DNA from: an uncultured Verrucomicrobia subdivision 3 bacterium
GTDB taxonomy: Bacteria > Verrucomicrobiota > Verrucomicrobiia > Limisphaerales > UBA11358
NCBI GenBank assembly: GCA_903884535.1
Contig: CAISEZ010000038.1
Location: 1-46,787 of the forward strand
Length of the DNA: 46,787 nucleotides
Direction: 5' to 3'
The position numbers were made by a program, and so were the translations under genes. Within the stretch, counting starts at the first letter, position 1, and each line of letters begins with the position of its first letter. Below, piece by piece: positions 17,715-25,300 of the stretch. The notes beneath the pieces were generated by a model, which was given only the letters and a program-made list of their open reading frames with translations, made no database searches and had not been told where the DNA came from.

Positions 17715-19988
17715 TTAGTGCTTAACTTTATAGAACTGCGCCGCTCCGCTCTTAGCAATGGTCGCCTGAAAATTACCACCGCCGAGGGAAGTAACTGTGG
17801 CAGACACCGCTGAGTAGGTTCCATTCACTGTCGGGGAAGCCACCAGCGAGTAGGACGACGCCAAGGCAGCCGGAGCTCCAGTGAACAATATCGCAACCGT
17901 GTTGCCGCTCGCCGAAATACCCGTGATCACCGGTGGCCCGGCAACGTATCCTAACTGTCCGCTGCTTGGTGAAATCAAGCCGGAAGAAACCTGCACTTCG
18001 TCAATCGAGCCGATGAACGTGCGGGGGTCGGTCTGCGCCCCATCATTCAACGGATAGCGATAGCGACCGACGAACAGGTTTCCTTCAAACTGTCCCAACA
18101 ACGGGCTGTAACCTGTTGGCAAAGCAGTTATAGCATTCGTGCCAGAGCCATCCGGGTTGGCAACTGAAACAGTAATCTTGTTGGCACCAGCATCATATTG
18201 CGCCAGCAGATAATGCCAGTTACCGTCGGCATAGTTCTGGTTTGACAAACTAACCGACTGAATGCCGGCATTCGTATCCTCAAAGGACGGGCCAATTGGC
18301 GCCACGGCGTAGTTGTTAATATTAAAGTTAACCGCGCCAGCTCCGGCCTGATTGAGGTTAAGACAATAGCGAACAGTGTTGCCGCCGTCTGAGCCTTGGG
18401 ACAGCAGTGACATGGTGCCGCTGCCGCTCTGGTCACCGTAAGTGCGGAAGAATAATTCCAACGAGAAAGAACCTTGGAAATCAAACACGTCAGGTCCGGC
18501 GGGATAAAACACCACGCCATTCACACTTTGGATAAATGAAGCATCAAAGGCATTTGTCCCACCATTGTTACCATTGATAAACATGTTGGTCGGCGGAACA
18601 TTGTTGGTCAAACCGATTCCTCCGTTGCCACCAATGCCACTTGGATTGGGAGCATCATTGAAGGTAATCAAGTCGTAGCCAAGTCCGGGGATTAAGTCGT
18701 CAACAGTGGCTTGCGGATAAGTCATTGCTTCCGTGAAGTTGAATCCCCAGCGTGTAATCGGCAGGGCTTGAGCCACGGTCACCACGACCGGAGCGCTGGT
18801 GGCCGTAACGCCACCACAAGGAGTTGAGGCGATCAGCTGATAAGTGCCAGCCGAGGCGAAAGAAGCCGGAAACAAACTGATGCTTAAATTGGTCTGTCCA
18901 GAAACATTGGCACCATTTTTCCGCCATTGGAACTGAAGCGGCCCACCTTGAACCTGAACCGGCCATGACGCGGCTGAGAAGTTCAAAACTGCACCCAAAG
19001 CAACCGCATTGGTCGCTGCCGAATTATTGAAGACCGGCGCAGTGCAAGAACTCGCGTTTGCCATCAGCTTGCTATTGGGTAAAGAAGCATTGGAATACCG
19101 CATCTGATTGATCAGGCCGTTGAAGGCTTCGTTCTGGCCCTCGTCACAACCTAAAAACACAGGTCCTTGGCTACCAGAACCACCCGGATTCAAAGGCACA
19201 GTGATATATGTTGAGGTTTCGGTGCTGGTGCCGTCCTGGTTCACCACGAGCAAATCCATCGTCTCGGTGGCAGTATTAAACCGAGCCGCGACATAGTGCC
19301 ATTGACCATCATCCAGGCGCTGCCCGTGGTTTTGGGCCGCCGTGATGCGGCAATCAATGCCAAAAACTGCGACGTTCCAGCTCCAAAACCGAATGCTGCC
19401 GATGTTATTCGTATCGCCCAGATTGTCATTCAACGAGACAAAGGCGTAGGCAGACTGATGGTGATCGAAAATGAGGAACTGCGCCGGATCGGAGCTTGCT
19501 ACCGCAGCGTTTGTGGTGTCCGATTTAAAATATGCTTCCCAAGTGAAGTCGGGGCCGTTGAAATTATTGCCATAGGTGAGGTTGTCGCAAACCAGGCTGC
19601 CGCCAGGGCCGGAGAATAAGTCAGCACCGCAGTCCCAAGAATCCGCGCCAGCACTGAAATAATTGTTAGCATTAAACATTGAAGAGGGCGGAACCGTGCC
19701 CGCAAAAGTTGGACTCGCAGCCAAGGGTCCCTGAAACCAAAGGTCTTGGACTGAAAGCGGAACGCCGCTTACGGTTCCAGCAATAGTGCCCTGCCCAGTG
19801 TTCGTGGCCAGATCCAAAATACCGTTGCCGCTCGGACTCAAGGCGATGCCGTCAACTCCGCCCAATTTCCAATACGCAACGGTTGTTGCATTGGTGTCTG
19901 CTTCTGAGGCCTGAACCACGCCGATCCCACCCAGAATGAGGGTAGCGGCCAGGGCCGCTGTTTTTAGGTGTTTGCTTTTTGTTTTCAT
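17715..19988 (-). CDS. Secreted LamG-Ig-LamG protein with C-terminal FYK/R module
   Basis: This 757-residue protein has a signal peptide (about 1-27, VQASEA), a first concanavalin/LamG-like domain (about 33-310), an Ig-like domain (about 315-405), a second LamG-like domain (about 410-685) and a C-terminal module ending AAQFYKVKH. The second LamG is clearly homologous to the LamG of both large GH32 proteins: VVFYPAGPDVFDFQGSFSLE matches LFFPQDQYGDEMDFASPFSIE, and both share ELFF(K/R)T, NYADG(Q/N)WHYLLA and GNLF(L/V)GR. There is no catalytic domain. An extracellular glycan-binding or scaffold protein for fructan capture is a plausible inference. Its promoter region carries one copy of the 62-nt element shared with the regulator gene, and it ends at a strong terminator. 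Confidence 0.75.
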   Translation of the reverse strand: MKTKSKHLKTAALAATLILGGIGVVQASEADTNATTVAYWKLGGVDGIALSPSGNGILDLATNTGQGTIAGTVSGVPLSVQDLWFQGPLAASPTFAGTVPPSSMFNANNYFSAGADSWDCGADLFSGPGGSLVCDNLTYGNNFNGPDFTWEAYFKSDTTNAAVASSDPAQFLIFDHHQSAYAFVSLNDNLGDTNNIGSIRFWSWNVAVFGIDCRITAAQNHGQRLDDGQWHYVAARFNTATETMDLLVVNQDGTSTETSTYITVPLNPGGSGSQGPVFLGCDEGQNEAFNGLINQMRYSNASLPNSKLMANASSCTAPVFNNSAATNAVALGAVLNFSAASWPVQVQGGPLQFQWRKNGANVSGQTNLSISLFPASFASAGTYQLIASTPCGGVTATSAPVVVTVAQALPITRWGFNFTEAMTYPQATVDDLIPGLGYDLITFNDAPNPSGIGGNGGIGLTNNVPPTNMFINGNNGGTNAFDASFIQSVNGVVFYPAGPDVFDFQGSFSLELFFRTYGDQSGSGTMSLLSQGSDGGNTVRYCLNLNQAGAGAVNFNINNYAVAPIGPSFEDTNAGIQSVSLSNQNYADGNWHYLLAQYDAGANKITVSVANPDGSGTNAITALPTGYSPLLGQFEGNLFVGRYRYPLNDGAQTDPRTFIGSIDEVQVSSGLISPSSGQLGYVAGPPVITGISASGNTVAILFTGAPAALASSYSLVASPTVNGTYSAVSATVTSLGGGNFQATIAKSGAAQFYKVKH

Positions 19989-20750
19989 GTTCTTTGGTTG
20001 TTGACTTGATTGTCGTTTATCCAGCGTGGCCTTTCAGAAATTCCCCGGACAAAAATCCGGTTCATTCATCATCGGCCATTGCCGCATGCGTCTTCGCGCC
20101 AATGGCCAATTGATCCAGTCGCTGGGTGTGACTCTGTTTTAGTCCTTACCCAGCTCAGATACAAATCCAGACTAGACAGAATATAAAATAGGTGTAATGA
20201 CAACAATGCAAGCAGTCATTACGTCAATAATTCGCTGATGGCTGTGGGACGGATGGCGCATTTGCATGAAAGCGCGCCGGACCAAATTTGAAATAAGTCA
20301 AAAAATGCGACGCAGTGGTTTTGTTGTCAGCACCAGCAAGCCTGTAGAAATTCTTGCGAGCCATTTTTAACCGCGCGATTCTGGCCAGCCAGCTTCACCC
20401 AGAATGTTCTTAAATTGTAATAAGACGAACCGCGCGAACAGCACCATAGTTCGAAGCCGCTTGGAACGAACGTCGCAATGGGCATCCAGATGTGCGGTGA
20501 CGAGCCAGCCGGGCAGATATGCACAACCAGGTCTGACTACTTTGCAGCCACCCCAACAGCGCATGTTCAGACTGTTGATACGAAACGGTAAAATCCAAGA
20601 AGAAAAAAGTTTGGCGAGCAGGCAATAATAAAATAATTACTGTCTGCCGCTTGAAATAAACCGTCGCCTAGCCCCAAATTGAAATTGGCATGTCCGGGAA
20701 TCTAGCTAGTTTGCCAGCAATCCGGTCGCAGAGCTACTCAGTCAACCCGT
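19989..20750. other. Long intergenic region holding one control element
   Basis: Apart from the 62-nt control element at 20161-20222 I find no gene in these 762 nt. Several short frames overlap on both strands between 20327 and 20628, but none has a recognisable motif, signal peptide or start signal. The stretch from 20223 to 20640 is downstream of the element in the orientation that matches the regulator promoter. A small RNA or a lost gene could lie there; I cannot see direct evidence. Confidence 0.4.
20161..20222 (+). promoter_or_regulatory. 62-nt control element, copy 1 (contains perfect GTAATGAC/GTCATTAC inverted repeat)
   Basis: Without gaps this stretch aligns with 21822-21883; I count about 43 identities in 62. 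Conserved blocks include AATCCA, GACAG, AAATAG and GCAAGC with GTCA-TAC. Copy 1 includes a perfect 8-bp inverted repeat, GTAATGAC (20194-20201) and GTCATTAC (20215-20222), with a 13-nt spacer. It lies 173-234 nt upstream of the LamG start on the minus strand. A likely ligand is the GntR-LacI regulator encoded next to copy 2. This is inference from duplication and symmetry. Confidence 0.6.
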
Positions 20751-21725
20751 TTATTGTTGCTCACCCAGCAACCGCATTATTTTTGGATCCGTGAGATTTT
20801 CGCCGGTTACAACCGCGACCCCCGTGTCAATCAGTCGGGGACTGGATTGCCCCTTGTTGCTCAAAGCCACGGCTTTCACTCCCTCGTAGCCCATCTTATA
20901 GGGATCTTGCACAATGATTGCTGCGACCTGCCCGGAACGGAGGCCGTCAATCAGCGATTTGTCTGGATCAAAGGCCACCATTTTAACATCCGTGCGTTTC
21001 GCCTCTTGCAGCGCCTGTAGCGCACCCACGGAAAGATCCACATTGCAGGCGAAAAGCCCCTGCACATCCGGATGCCGTTGCAGCATTTCGCCGGTCACTT
21101 GTTTCGCAATTGCCGCCGTGTCTTGACCCGATTCCGATTCCACAATGGTGATGCCGGGAAACTCCTTGGTAATGGTGTCGGTAAAGCCGCTCACCCGCTT
21201 GGTGGCAGCATGGGAGCCGGCAATGTGCTGGACAATGAGAATATTACCCTTGCCCCCGAGCACCTGCCCCATGCGCTCCGCCGCCAGCACTCCGCCCTGA
21301 TAATTATCCGTGGCAGCAAAGGAAACGAAATGAACCGCATCAAGGCCTGAATCAATTATTACACAAGGAATTTTCAATTCTGCGAGTTTGTCAACGGATG
21401 GGACCAACCCCGTGCGGTCAACCGGAGCGATTACGACCCCCTCCACATGGCGGGCGATGGCCGCGTCAACAATTTCAACCTGGCGGGCACTGTTGGTTTC
21501 ACGATCTGGACCATCCCAGATCAGTTCGTAGCCGAAATCCTTGCCGGCCTCTTTTGCGCCGGTCAAAACCGACTGCCAAAAAACAGTGTTGGTTAACTTG
21601 GGTATCACGGCAATGACGTGCTTTGGGCCGACGGGCGTTTCATCGGTGGCCGCTTCCTTTTGGCAGCCGGCACCTAGGAAAAGCGCCGCCAATAAAAGCA
21701 TGGAACCAGACAGTGTTTTTTTCAT
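20751..21725 (-). CDS. Periplasmic sugar-binding lipoprotein (RbsB/LacI-like type 1 binding protein)
   Basis: The 324-residue lipoprotein has an n-region MKKTLSGS, a hydrophobic core and lipobox-like GAGC (C21). The rest is a type 1 periplasmic-binding fold: KHVIAVIPKLTNTVFWQSV, GVVIAPVDRTGL, IPCVIIDSGLD, ATDNYQGGVLAAERM, GLFACNVDLSVGALQAL, KMVAFDPDKSLIDGLRSGQVAAIIVQDPYKMGY. These match ribose/allose-type binding proteins. I place the start at ATG 21725 because the longer frame (21764) adds 13 residues with no signal value. No ABC permease or ATPase genes are present in the window, so partners are encoded elsewhere or it acts as a sensor input. It is divergent from the regulator; the shared control element lies between them. 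Confidence 0.85.
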   Translation of the reverse strand: MKKTLSGSMLLLAALFLGAGCQKEAATDETPVGPKHVIAVIPKLTNTVFWQSVLTGAKEAGKDFGYELIWDGPDRETNSARQVEIVDAAIARHVEGVVIAPVDRTGLVPSVDKLAELKIPCVIIDSGLDAVHFVSFAATDNYQGGVLAAERMGQVLGGKGNILIVQHIAGSHAATKRVSGFTDTITKEFPGITIVESESGQDTAAIAKQVTGEMLQRHPDVQGLFACNVDLSVGALQALQEAKRTDVKMVAFDPDKSLIDGLRSGQVAAIIVQDPYKMGYEGVKAVALSNKGQSSPRLIDTGVAVVTGENLTDPKIMRLLGEQQ

Positions 21726-21821
21726 AATAATGTGAATTGTTGGCGTTTCATTGCAATACGGCAAACGGCACCGCTAATTAGTTCTTTGAGTATGCAAAGA
21801 ATAGCCGGAAGTTAACCATAA

Positions 21822-21883
21822 ACGAATCCAAACTTGACAGTATTCCAAATAGTAGATACAACTACTTCGCAAGCTGTCACTAC
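21822..21883 (+). promoter_or_regulatory. 62-nt control element, copy 2, between binding protein and regulator
   Basis: This is the partner of 20161-20222 at the same length. It contains AATCCA, TTGACAG, AAATAG, and GCAAGC with GTCACTAC at the right end. The right arm matches copy 1's GTCATTAC at all but one base; the left arm is degenerate. It ends 31 nt before the regulator ATG and lies about 97 nt upstream of the binding-protein ATG, so a bound repressor could control both divergent genes. Confidence 0.6.
21834..21862 (+). promoter_or_regulatory. Candidate sigma-70-type promoter of the regulator gene
   Basis: A perfect TTGACA (21834-21839) is followed after 17 nt by TACAAC (21857-21862, four of six consensus bases). 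It lies inside control element copy 2, which would fit autoregulation. A second possible -10, TATAAA at 21899-21904, lies only about 10 nt before the ATG. Confidence 0.5.
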
Positions 21884-21914
21884 TGCAATTGCTTCGCCTA
21901 TAAAATTGTAAAGA

Positions 21915-23045
21915 ATGAAAACGAAGCCAAAACACAATGAAATCAGCAGTCATCTGCAAACGGAAATCACCGCCGGCCGGTATGGGGAAGGGGCGCGACT
22001 GCCGAGCGAGGTGCAACTGGTCAAGCAGTTCAGCGTTTCGCGCCCGACGGTCGCCCGGGCCTTGCGGGATCTCGAAGCCCAAGGTTTGATCGAACGGCGG
22101 GCGGGTTCGGGCACCTATGTGCGCAACACTTCGCCGACGTCCGGGCGGATCAACTCGCGCACTTTGGGCCTGCTGGTGCCTGGTCTGGCCACGACCGAGA
22201 TTTTTCAGATTATTTGTGGCGAGATTGCCAGCCTGGCCCGCGTGCAGGACTACGGCTTACTTTGGGGTGGTTCCACCAGCCCACGCGTGGACACCGACGC
22301 CAGCCTCAAACATGCGGAGGAACTTTGCCATCAGTTCATAGAACGTAAAATTACGGGCGTATTCTTTGCGCCAGCCGAACTTGAATCCGGTCAGGAAAAA
22401 GCCAATCGTCACTTGGCAGAATCCCTCCGCGAGGCCGGCATTCCCGTCGTGCTGATTGACCGGGACCTGTTGGATTTTCCCGGTCGCACCGAGTTTGATC
22501 TGGTGGGGCTAGATAACATGGCCAGTGGCTACATTGTGGCCGATCATCTCATCAAACTCGGTTGCAAACGATTTTTCTTTGTGGCTCGCCCGCTTTCGGC
22601 TGCCACGGTGGATGCACGCATCGCTGGCGTCCGCGGGGCATTGGCCCGGCACCGCCTCGAACCCGATCCCTGCTGGATTCGCACCGGCGACCCCGCTGAC
22701 ATGAAATTTGTTCGCGGTCTGACCGCCGGCAAGCAGGCCGATGCCTTTATTTGCGCCAACGATTTCACCGCCGCTACCTTGCTGCGCTCGATGCAATCCA
22801 TCGGCATCCGGGCACCCAAAGATTTCCGCGTGGTGGGCTTTGATGATGTGAAATACGCCACGCTGGTGTCGCCGCCGCTGACCACCGTTCACCAGCCGTG
22901 CCGCGACATCGCGGTGATTGCCTTTCGCACCATGCTGGAGCGTCTGGCGGAACCCAGCCTGCCTGCGCGAAGCATTTATCTAACGCCGCATCTTGTCGTG
23001 CGCGAATCCTGTGGCGCGTATCTGCCAAGACCAAAAACTGGCTGA
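21915..23045 (+). CDS. GntR-type DNA-binding / LacI-type ligand-binding chimeric regulator
   Basis: This 376-residue transcription factor has an N-terminal GntR winged helix at about 5-72 (HLQTEITAGRYGEGARLPSE, SRPTVARALRDLEAQGLIER, GSGTYV) and a LacI/periplasmic-binding ligand domain from about 80 to the end (RTLGLLVPGL, GVFFAPAELESG, IPVVLIDRDLLDFPGR, DLVGLDNMASGYIVADHLIKLG, DAFICANDFTAATLLRSM, VVGFDDVKYATLVSPPLTTV). This arrangement is known from AraR-type arabinose regulators. A sugar effector is therefore likely. It is transcribed away from a sugar-binding lipoprotein that shares the ligand fold, and the 62-nt duplicated element sits at its promoter and at the LamG promoter. It probably represses the fructan locus; the direction of control is inference. 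Confidence 0.9.
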   Translation: MKTKPKHNEISSHLQTEITAGRYGEGARLPSEVQLVKQFSVSRPTVARALRDLEAQGLIERRAGSGTYVRNTSPTSGRINSRTLGLLVPGLATTEIFQIICGEIASLARVQDYGLLWGGSTSPRVDTDASLKHAEELCHQFIERKITGVFFAPAELESGQEKANRHLAESLREAGIPVVLIDRDLLDFPGRTEFDLVGLDNMASGYIVADHLIKLGCKRFFFVARPLSAATVDARIAGVRGALARHRLEPDPCWIRTGDPADMKFVRGLTAGKQADAFICANDFTAATLLRSMQSIGIRAPKDFRVVGFDDVKYATLVSPPLTTVHQPCRDIAVIAFRTMLERLAEPSLPARSIYLTPHLVVRESCGAYLPRPKTG

Positions 23046-23094
23046 CTTATTTGCGCGGGGATACTCGTTCCTCAAGAATAATTTTCCCGGTCAC

Positions 23095-23290
23095 TGTTTG
23101 GGCAACCCACTCCCATCAGCTCCGCCGCCGTCAGCATCAGGTGCGTCCGTGGCTGTCCGAGTTGGCGCGAGATTATCAGGAAATGCGGGATATGTTCCTT
23201 GATCCGCCGCCATCCTTTGACGTGGTTTTAGAAACCGCTCAACCGGCTGGAAGCGCGGATAAATCGAATCGGATAAGCCATTTCGCTCGT
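23095..23290 (+). pseudogene. Possible remnant of an AbiEii-like nucleotidyltransferase gene
   Basis: Downstream of the regulator, in the frame with phase 22898, a short stretch reads RPWLSELARDYQEMRDMFLD then PPPSFDVVLE. This resembles the C-terminal DY..M..M....PPSF..VL pattern I associate with AbiEii/AbiGii toxin-type nucleotidyltransferases. The reading frame begins inside the regulator gene and has no start of its own, so if real it is a 3' fragment. The attribution is from memory of a short motif and is weak. Confidence 0.25.
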
Positions 23291-23598
23291 CCCTTTTGCC
23301 GGGCTTGCATTTTGTTTCGGCTGTGCTATTTATTTTCTTGAGACAGGACGAAATTCTGGATTCTCATTACTTGGCTAGTGTTGGCGAAAGCCGATGCGAT
23401 AATGCCATTAATCCCATCATGGGTCAGGCAACTTTGCCTGTTTTCTTCCCCAATTGAGGCTTCATTGGCGAGAACTGACGCCGGTTTGCTGTCGGTTTGA
23501 TGACCCCCACTTCTCAAAGCATGGCTATGCCGTGCTTTGGGAAGTCGGTTTTTTTGAATTCAAAAAAAACTGTAACGAATTCATTACAACCTAATGAA

Positions 23599-23904
23599 AT
23601 GAATTCCGGTAAAAACAGCGGCGAAATTTTATTCGCAGTGAAAAAGCGCAATTTTATCTGGCGACAAGTCGGCAAACGGCGTAACGAGCTTGAGTGGACA
23701 CAATGCGATTTGGCCGACCGGTTGGTGGATGCCGGCTGGCAAAATGCCACGCGCAGCACCGTTTCCAAAATCGAAGACGGCTCGCTGCGGATTGATCTGA
23801 CGCAGTTGTATTACCTGGCCGTGGCGCTCCGCGTTCATCCCATTCATTTCCTGCCCAAAATGGACTGGAGCAAGCCGGTCAAAACTCAAATTTATTCCCA
23901 ATGA
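23599..23904 (+). CDS. XRE-family helix-turn-helix protein
   Basis: This small DNA-binding protein is about 101 residues from the ATG at 23599; an upstream frame to 23497 adds 34 residues of low-complexity sequence. Residues about 23-82 form an XRE/Cro-type HTH: WRQVGKRRNELEWTQCDLAD, TRSTVSKIEDGSLRIDLTQL, YYLAVALRVHPIHFLP. Such proteins regulate small accessory modules or elements. It is followed after 18 nt by an excisionase-like gene and then a 186-residue unknown, all on the plus strand, and this group abuts a tRNA fragment and an integrase remnant. A role as element regulator is inference from this position. Confidence 0.75.
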   Translation: MNSGKNSGEILFAVKKRNFIWRQVGKRRNELEWTQCDLADRLVDAGWQNATRSTVSKIEDGSLRIDLTQLYYLAVALRVHPIHFLPKMDWSKPVKTQIYSQ

Positions 23905-23922
23905 AAAACCAGTAAAAGACGT

Positions 23923-24141
23923 ATGGAAACGAGTCCAGAGAACGAAATACAAACCGCCAAGCCGCCGATTGAGCGACTCGCCTATCCCGTGCAGGAAGCC
24001 GCCGATATGCTGGGCGTGCATTATTTCAGCATCTACCGGCAGATTCAGCGCGGCAAACTGAAAACGTGCCGGGCGCTCCGGGGAAAATTACTCGTGCCCC
24101 GAACCGAATTGATAAAGCTTTTGCAAACCGATTTGAGTTAG
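23923..24141 (+). CDS. Excisionase/AlpA-like MerR-fold DNA-binding protein
   Basis: This 72-residue protein has a single HTH_17-type domain at about 22-66: LAYPVQEAADMLGVHYFSIY, RQIQRGKLKTCRALRGKLLV, PRTELIKLL. This is the compact winged fold used by excisionases and by AlpA-type regulators. Length is complete for the family. It sits 3 nt upstream of the next gene and 18 nt after the XRE gene, so the three are probably co-transcribed. The proximity of an integrase fragment and a truncated tRNA supports an excision or regulation role for an integrated element that has since decayed. Confidence 0.8.
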   Translation: METSPENEIQTAKPPIERLAYPVQEAADMLGVHYFSIYRQIQRGKLKTCRALRGKLLVPRTELIKLLQTDLS

Positions 24142-24144
24142 AAT

Positions 24145-24705
24145 ATGAACTACTACGAACGCCCCACGCCGCTGCAAGAACAGGCTTACACCGAGGCCAG
24201 ACAGCAGTTCGCGGAACATCTGAATCAGTTCAAGGCGAACTGTGATGCCATTCGCCATATCGAATCCAATCTACCAGTGACCACAAACGACGTTTCCAGA
24301 GCCGCCTTGCAATCGTCAGGCCGCATCATCCAAACCGATGACGGCGCGCAATGGCAACATGCTGTTGATTTGACGAAAATCACTTCCGTTTGCCACCGTC
24401 GCACGGCGGCAGGCTTGGAATTCGCGGTCGTCGAATGTCTGCCGTTGAAATCAGGCGACATGAAGGAAGTTTTGAACAGGGGTCAAGATGCGGGGGAAGT
24501 GTTGCAGACGTTCGCGCGTGACCAGCGGCAAGTTTTGAACTTTTGGAAAAATGATGTGACGGCGCAGATCAGGGAATACCTTGAAGAAAAACATCCGCAC
24601 CAAAACATGGACATTGTCGTCGAGTCGTTTGACATCAAGCTTGCCCGCGACCTTTCGTGCCGGGAGAAGCTTGCTCAAAACCACATTCACGGTGTTAGAA
24701 TTTGA
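24145..24705 (+). CDS. Hypothetical protein in a decayed integration module
   Basis: I do not recognise this 186-residue protein. It looks soluble, charged and mostly helical at the ends (MNYYERPTPLQEQAYTEARQ; YLEEKHPHQNMDIVVESFDI) with no signal peptide or membrane segment. The middle, from about residue 65 to 105, is more strand-like (IIQTDDGAQWQHAVDLTKIT, LEFAVVECLPLKSGDM). It starts 3 nt after the excisionase-like gene, suggesting one operon with it. Codon use is consistent with a real gene. Its 3' end is about 200 nt from the tRNA fragment. Function unknown. Confidence 0.55.
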   Translation: MNYYERPTPLQEQAYTEARQQFAEHLNQFKANCDAIRHIESNLPVTTNDVSRAALQSSGRIIQTDDGAQWQHAVDLTKITSVCHRRTAAGLEFAVVECLPLKSGDMKEVLNRGQDAGEVLQTFARDQRQVLNFWKNDVTAQIREYLEEKHPHQNMDIVVESFDIKLARDLSCREKLAQNHIHGVRI

Positions 24706-24907
24706 ACGATGCCATTCATGTTTTTACTGGTTTTGCACACTTGAAACTTGCACCCGACTTGTAACCCGAATGAAAAATTCTGGATTTTTAGAGATGGCAA
24801 GAGATGACATCAAAACATTGTTATTATCCAATTATATCAATGGTTCAGCAATGGTTGCAAAGGGGAAACAAACGCAGCTAAAAATGGCTAAAATTCGCCT
24901 TTTAATT

Positions 24908-24944
24908 GTGTCAAGGTAATGCTCTACCACTGAGCTAACCGCGC
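24908..24944 (-). tRNA. Truncated tRNA-Val(GAC), 5' half only
   Basis: The minus strand reads GCGCGGTTAGCTCAGTGGTA then GAGCATTACCTTGACAC. This is the acceptor 5' strand, D-arm (GCTC-AGTGGTA-GAGC), 5' anticodon strand TTACC and the loop TTGACAC with anticodon GAC. The sequence then diverges (AATTAAAAGG), so the 3' anticodon strand, the T-arm and the acceptor 3' strand are missing. It cannot give a working tRNA. Breaking exactly at the anticodon loop is what an integrase crossover within a tRNA gene would leave, so it is probably an attachment-site remnant. Confidence 0.8.
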
Positions 24945-24986
24945 AAACCGTTCAAAACGAAGAGCTTTTGAAGCTTCTAAAAATGT

Positions 24987-25040
24987 TGTGCTAACCGCTA
25001 AAACCCTGCAAACCCTGCTAAAGTCAGCCAATTTAGCACA
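24987..25040. repeat. Inverted repeat and tandem 9-mers before the integrase remnant
   Basis: TGTGCTAA (24987-24994) and TTAGCACA (25033-25040) form a perfect 8-bp inverted repeat. Between them, AAACCCTGC occurs twice in tandem (25001-25009 and 25010-25018). They lie between the tRNA fragment and the integrase start, where arm-type integrase or excisionase sites are usually found. The role is inference. Confidence 0.5.
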
Positions 25041-25050
25041 TTTTTTGTTG

Positions 25051-25300
25051 GTGAAAACTCGTTCATCAGCGGCCAAGAGGGTAGCGGGCGTCAACTTGCG
25101 TGGCAAGGTTTTTTGGTATCGTTATTCCCTGGTGTTCGCCTGCACCGGATCAGCCTAGATTCCGAGGACGAAGCCGCTGCCATCGCCCGGGCCATGGAAA
25201 TCCGCGCCAATCCCGAACTGGCCGACATCAATCACCTCAAACTTGAGATCAAGCATTACGTCCAACACCAGCTTGAGAACCACAAATTCACCCCAATATC
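25051..25300 (+). pseudogene. Tyrosine recombinase (integrase) N-terminal fragment, frameshifted and truncated
   Basis: From GTG 25051 the frame reads KTRSSAAKRVAGVNLRGKVF then WYRYSL, and runs to a stop at 25156. Another frame carries on the same protein from about 25128: PGVRLHRISLDSEDEAAAIA, RAMEIRANPELADINHLKLE, then an IKHYVQHQLENHKFT stretch. Together these match the N-terminal DNA-binding region of tyrosine recombinases common in Verrucomicrobia (LRG..WWYRY...R..SL.T.DEA.AI). A small insertion or deletion near 25125-25130 breaks the frame, and homology stops at about 25290 where PEP-CTERM coding begins. The core and catalytic R-H-R-Y domain is absent. It is a dead remnant at an old integration junction. 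Confidence 0.65.

Noticed and set aside
20327..20628. Overlapping short open frames on both strands between the LamG and binding-protein genes.
   Set aside because: No motif, signal peptide or start signal; translations look random.
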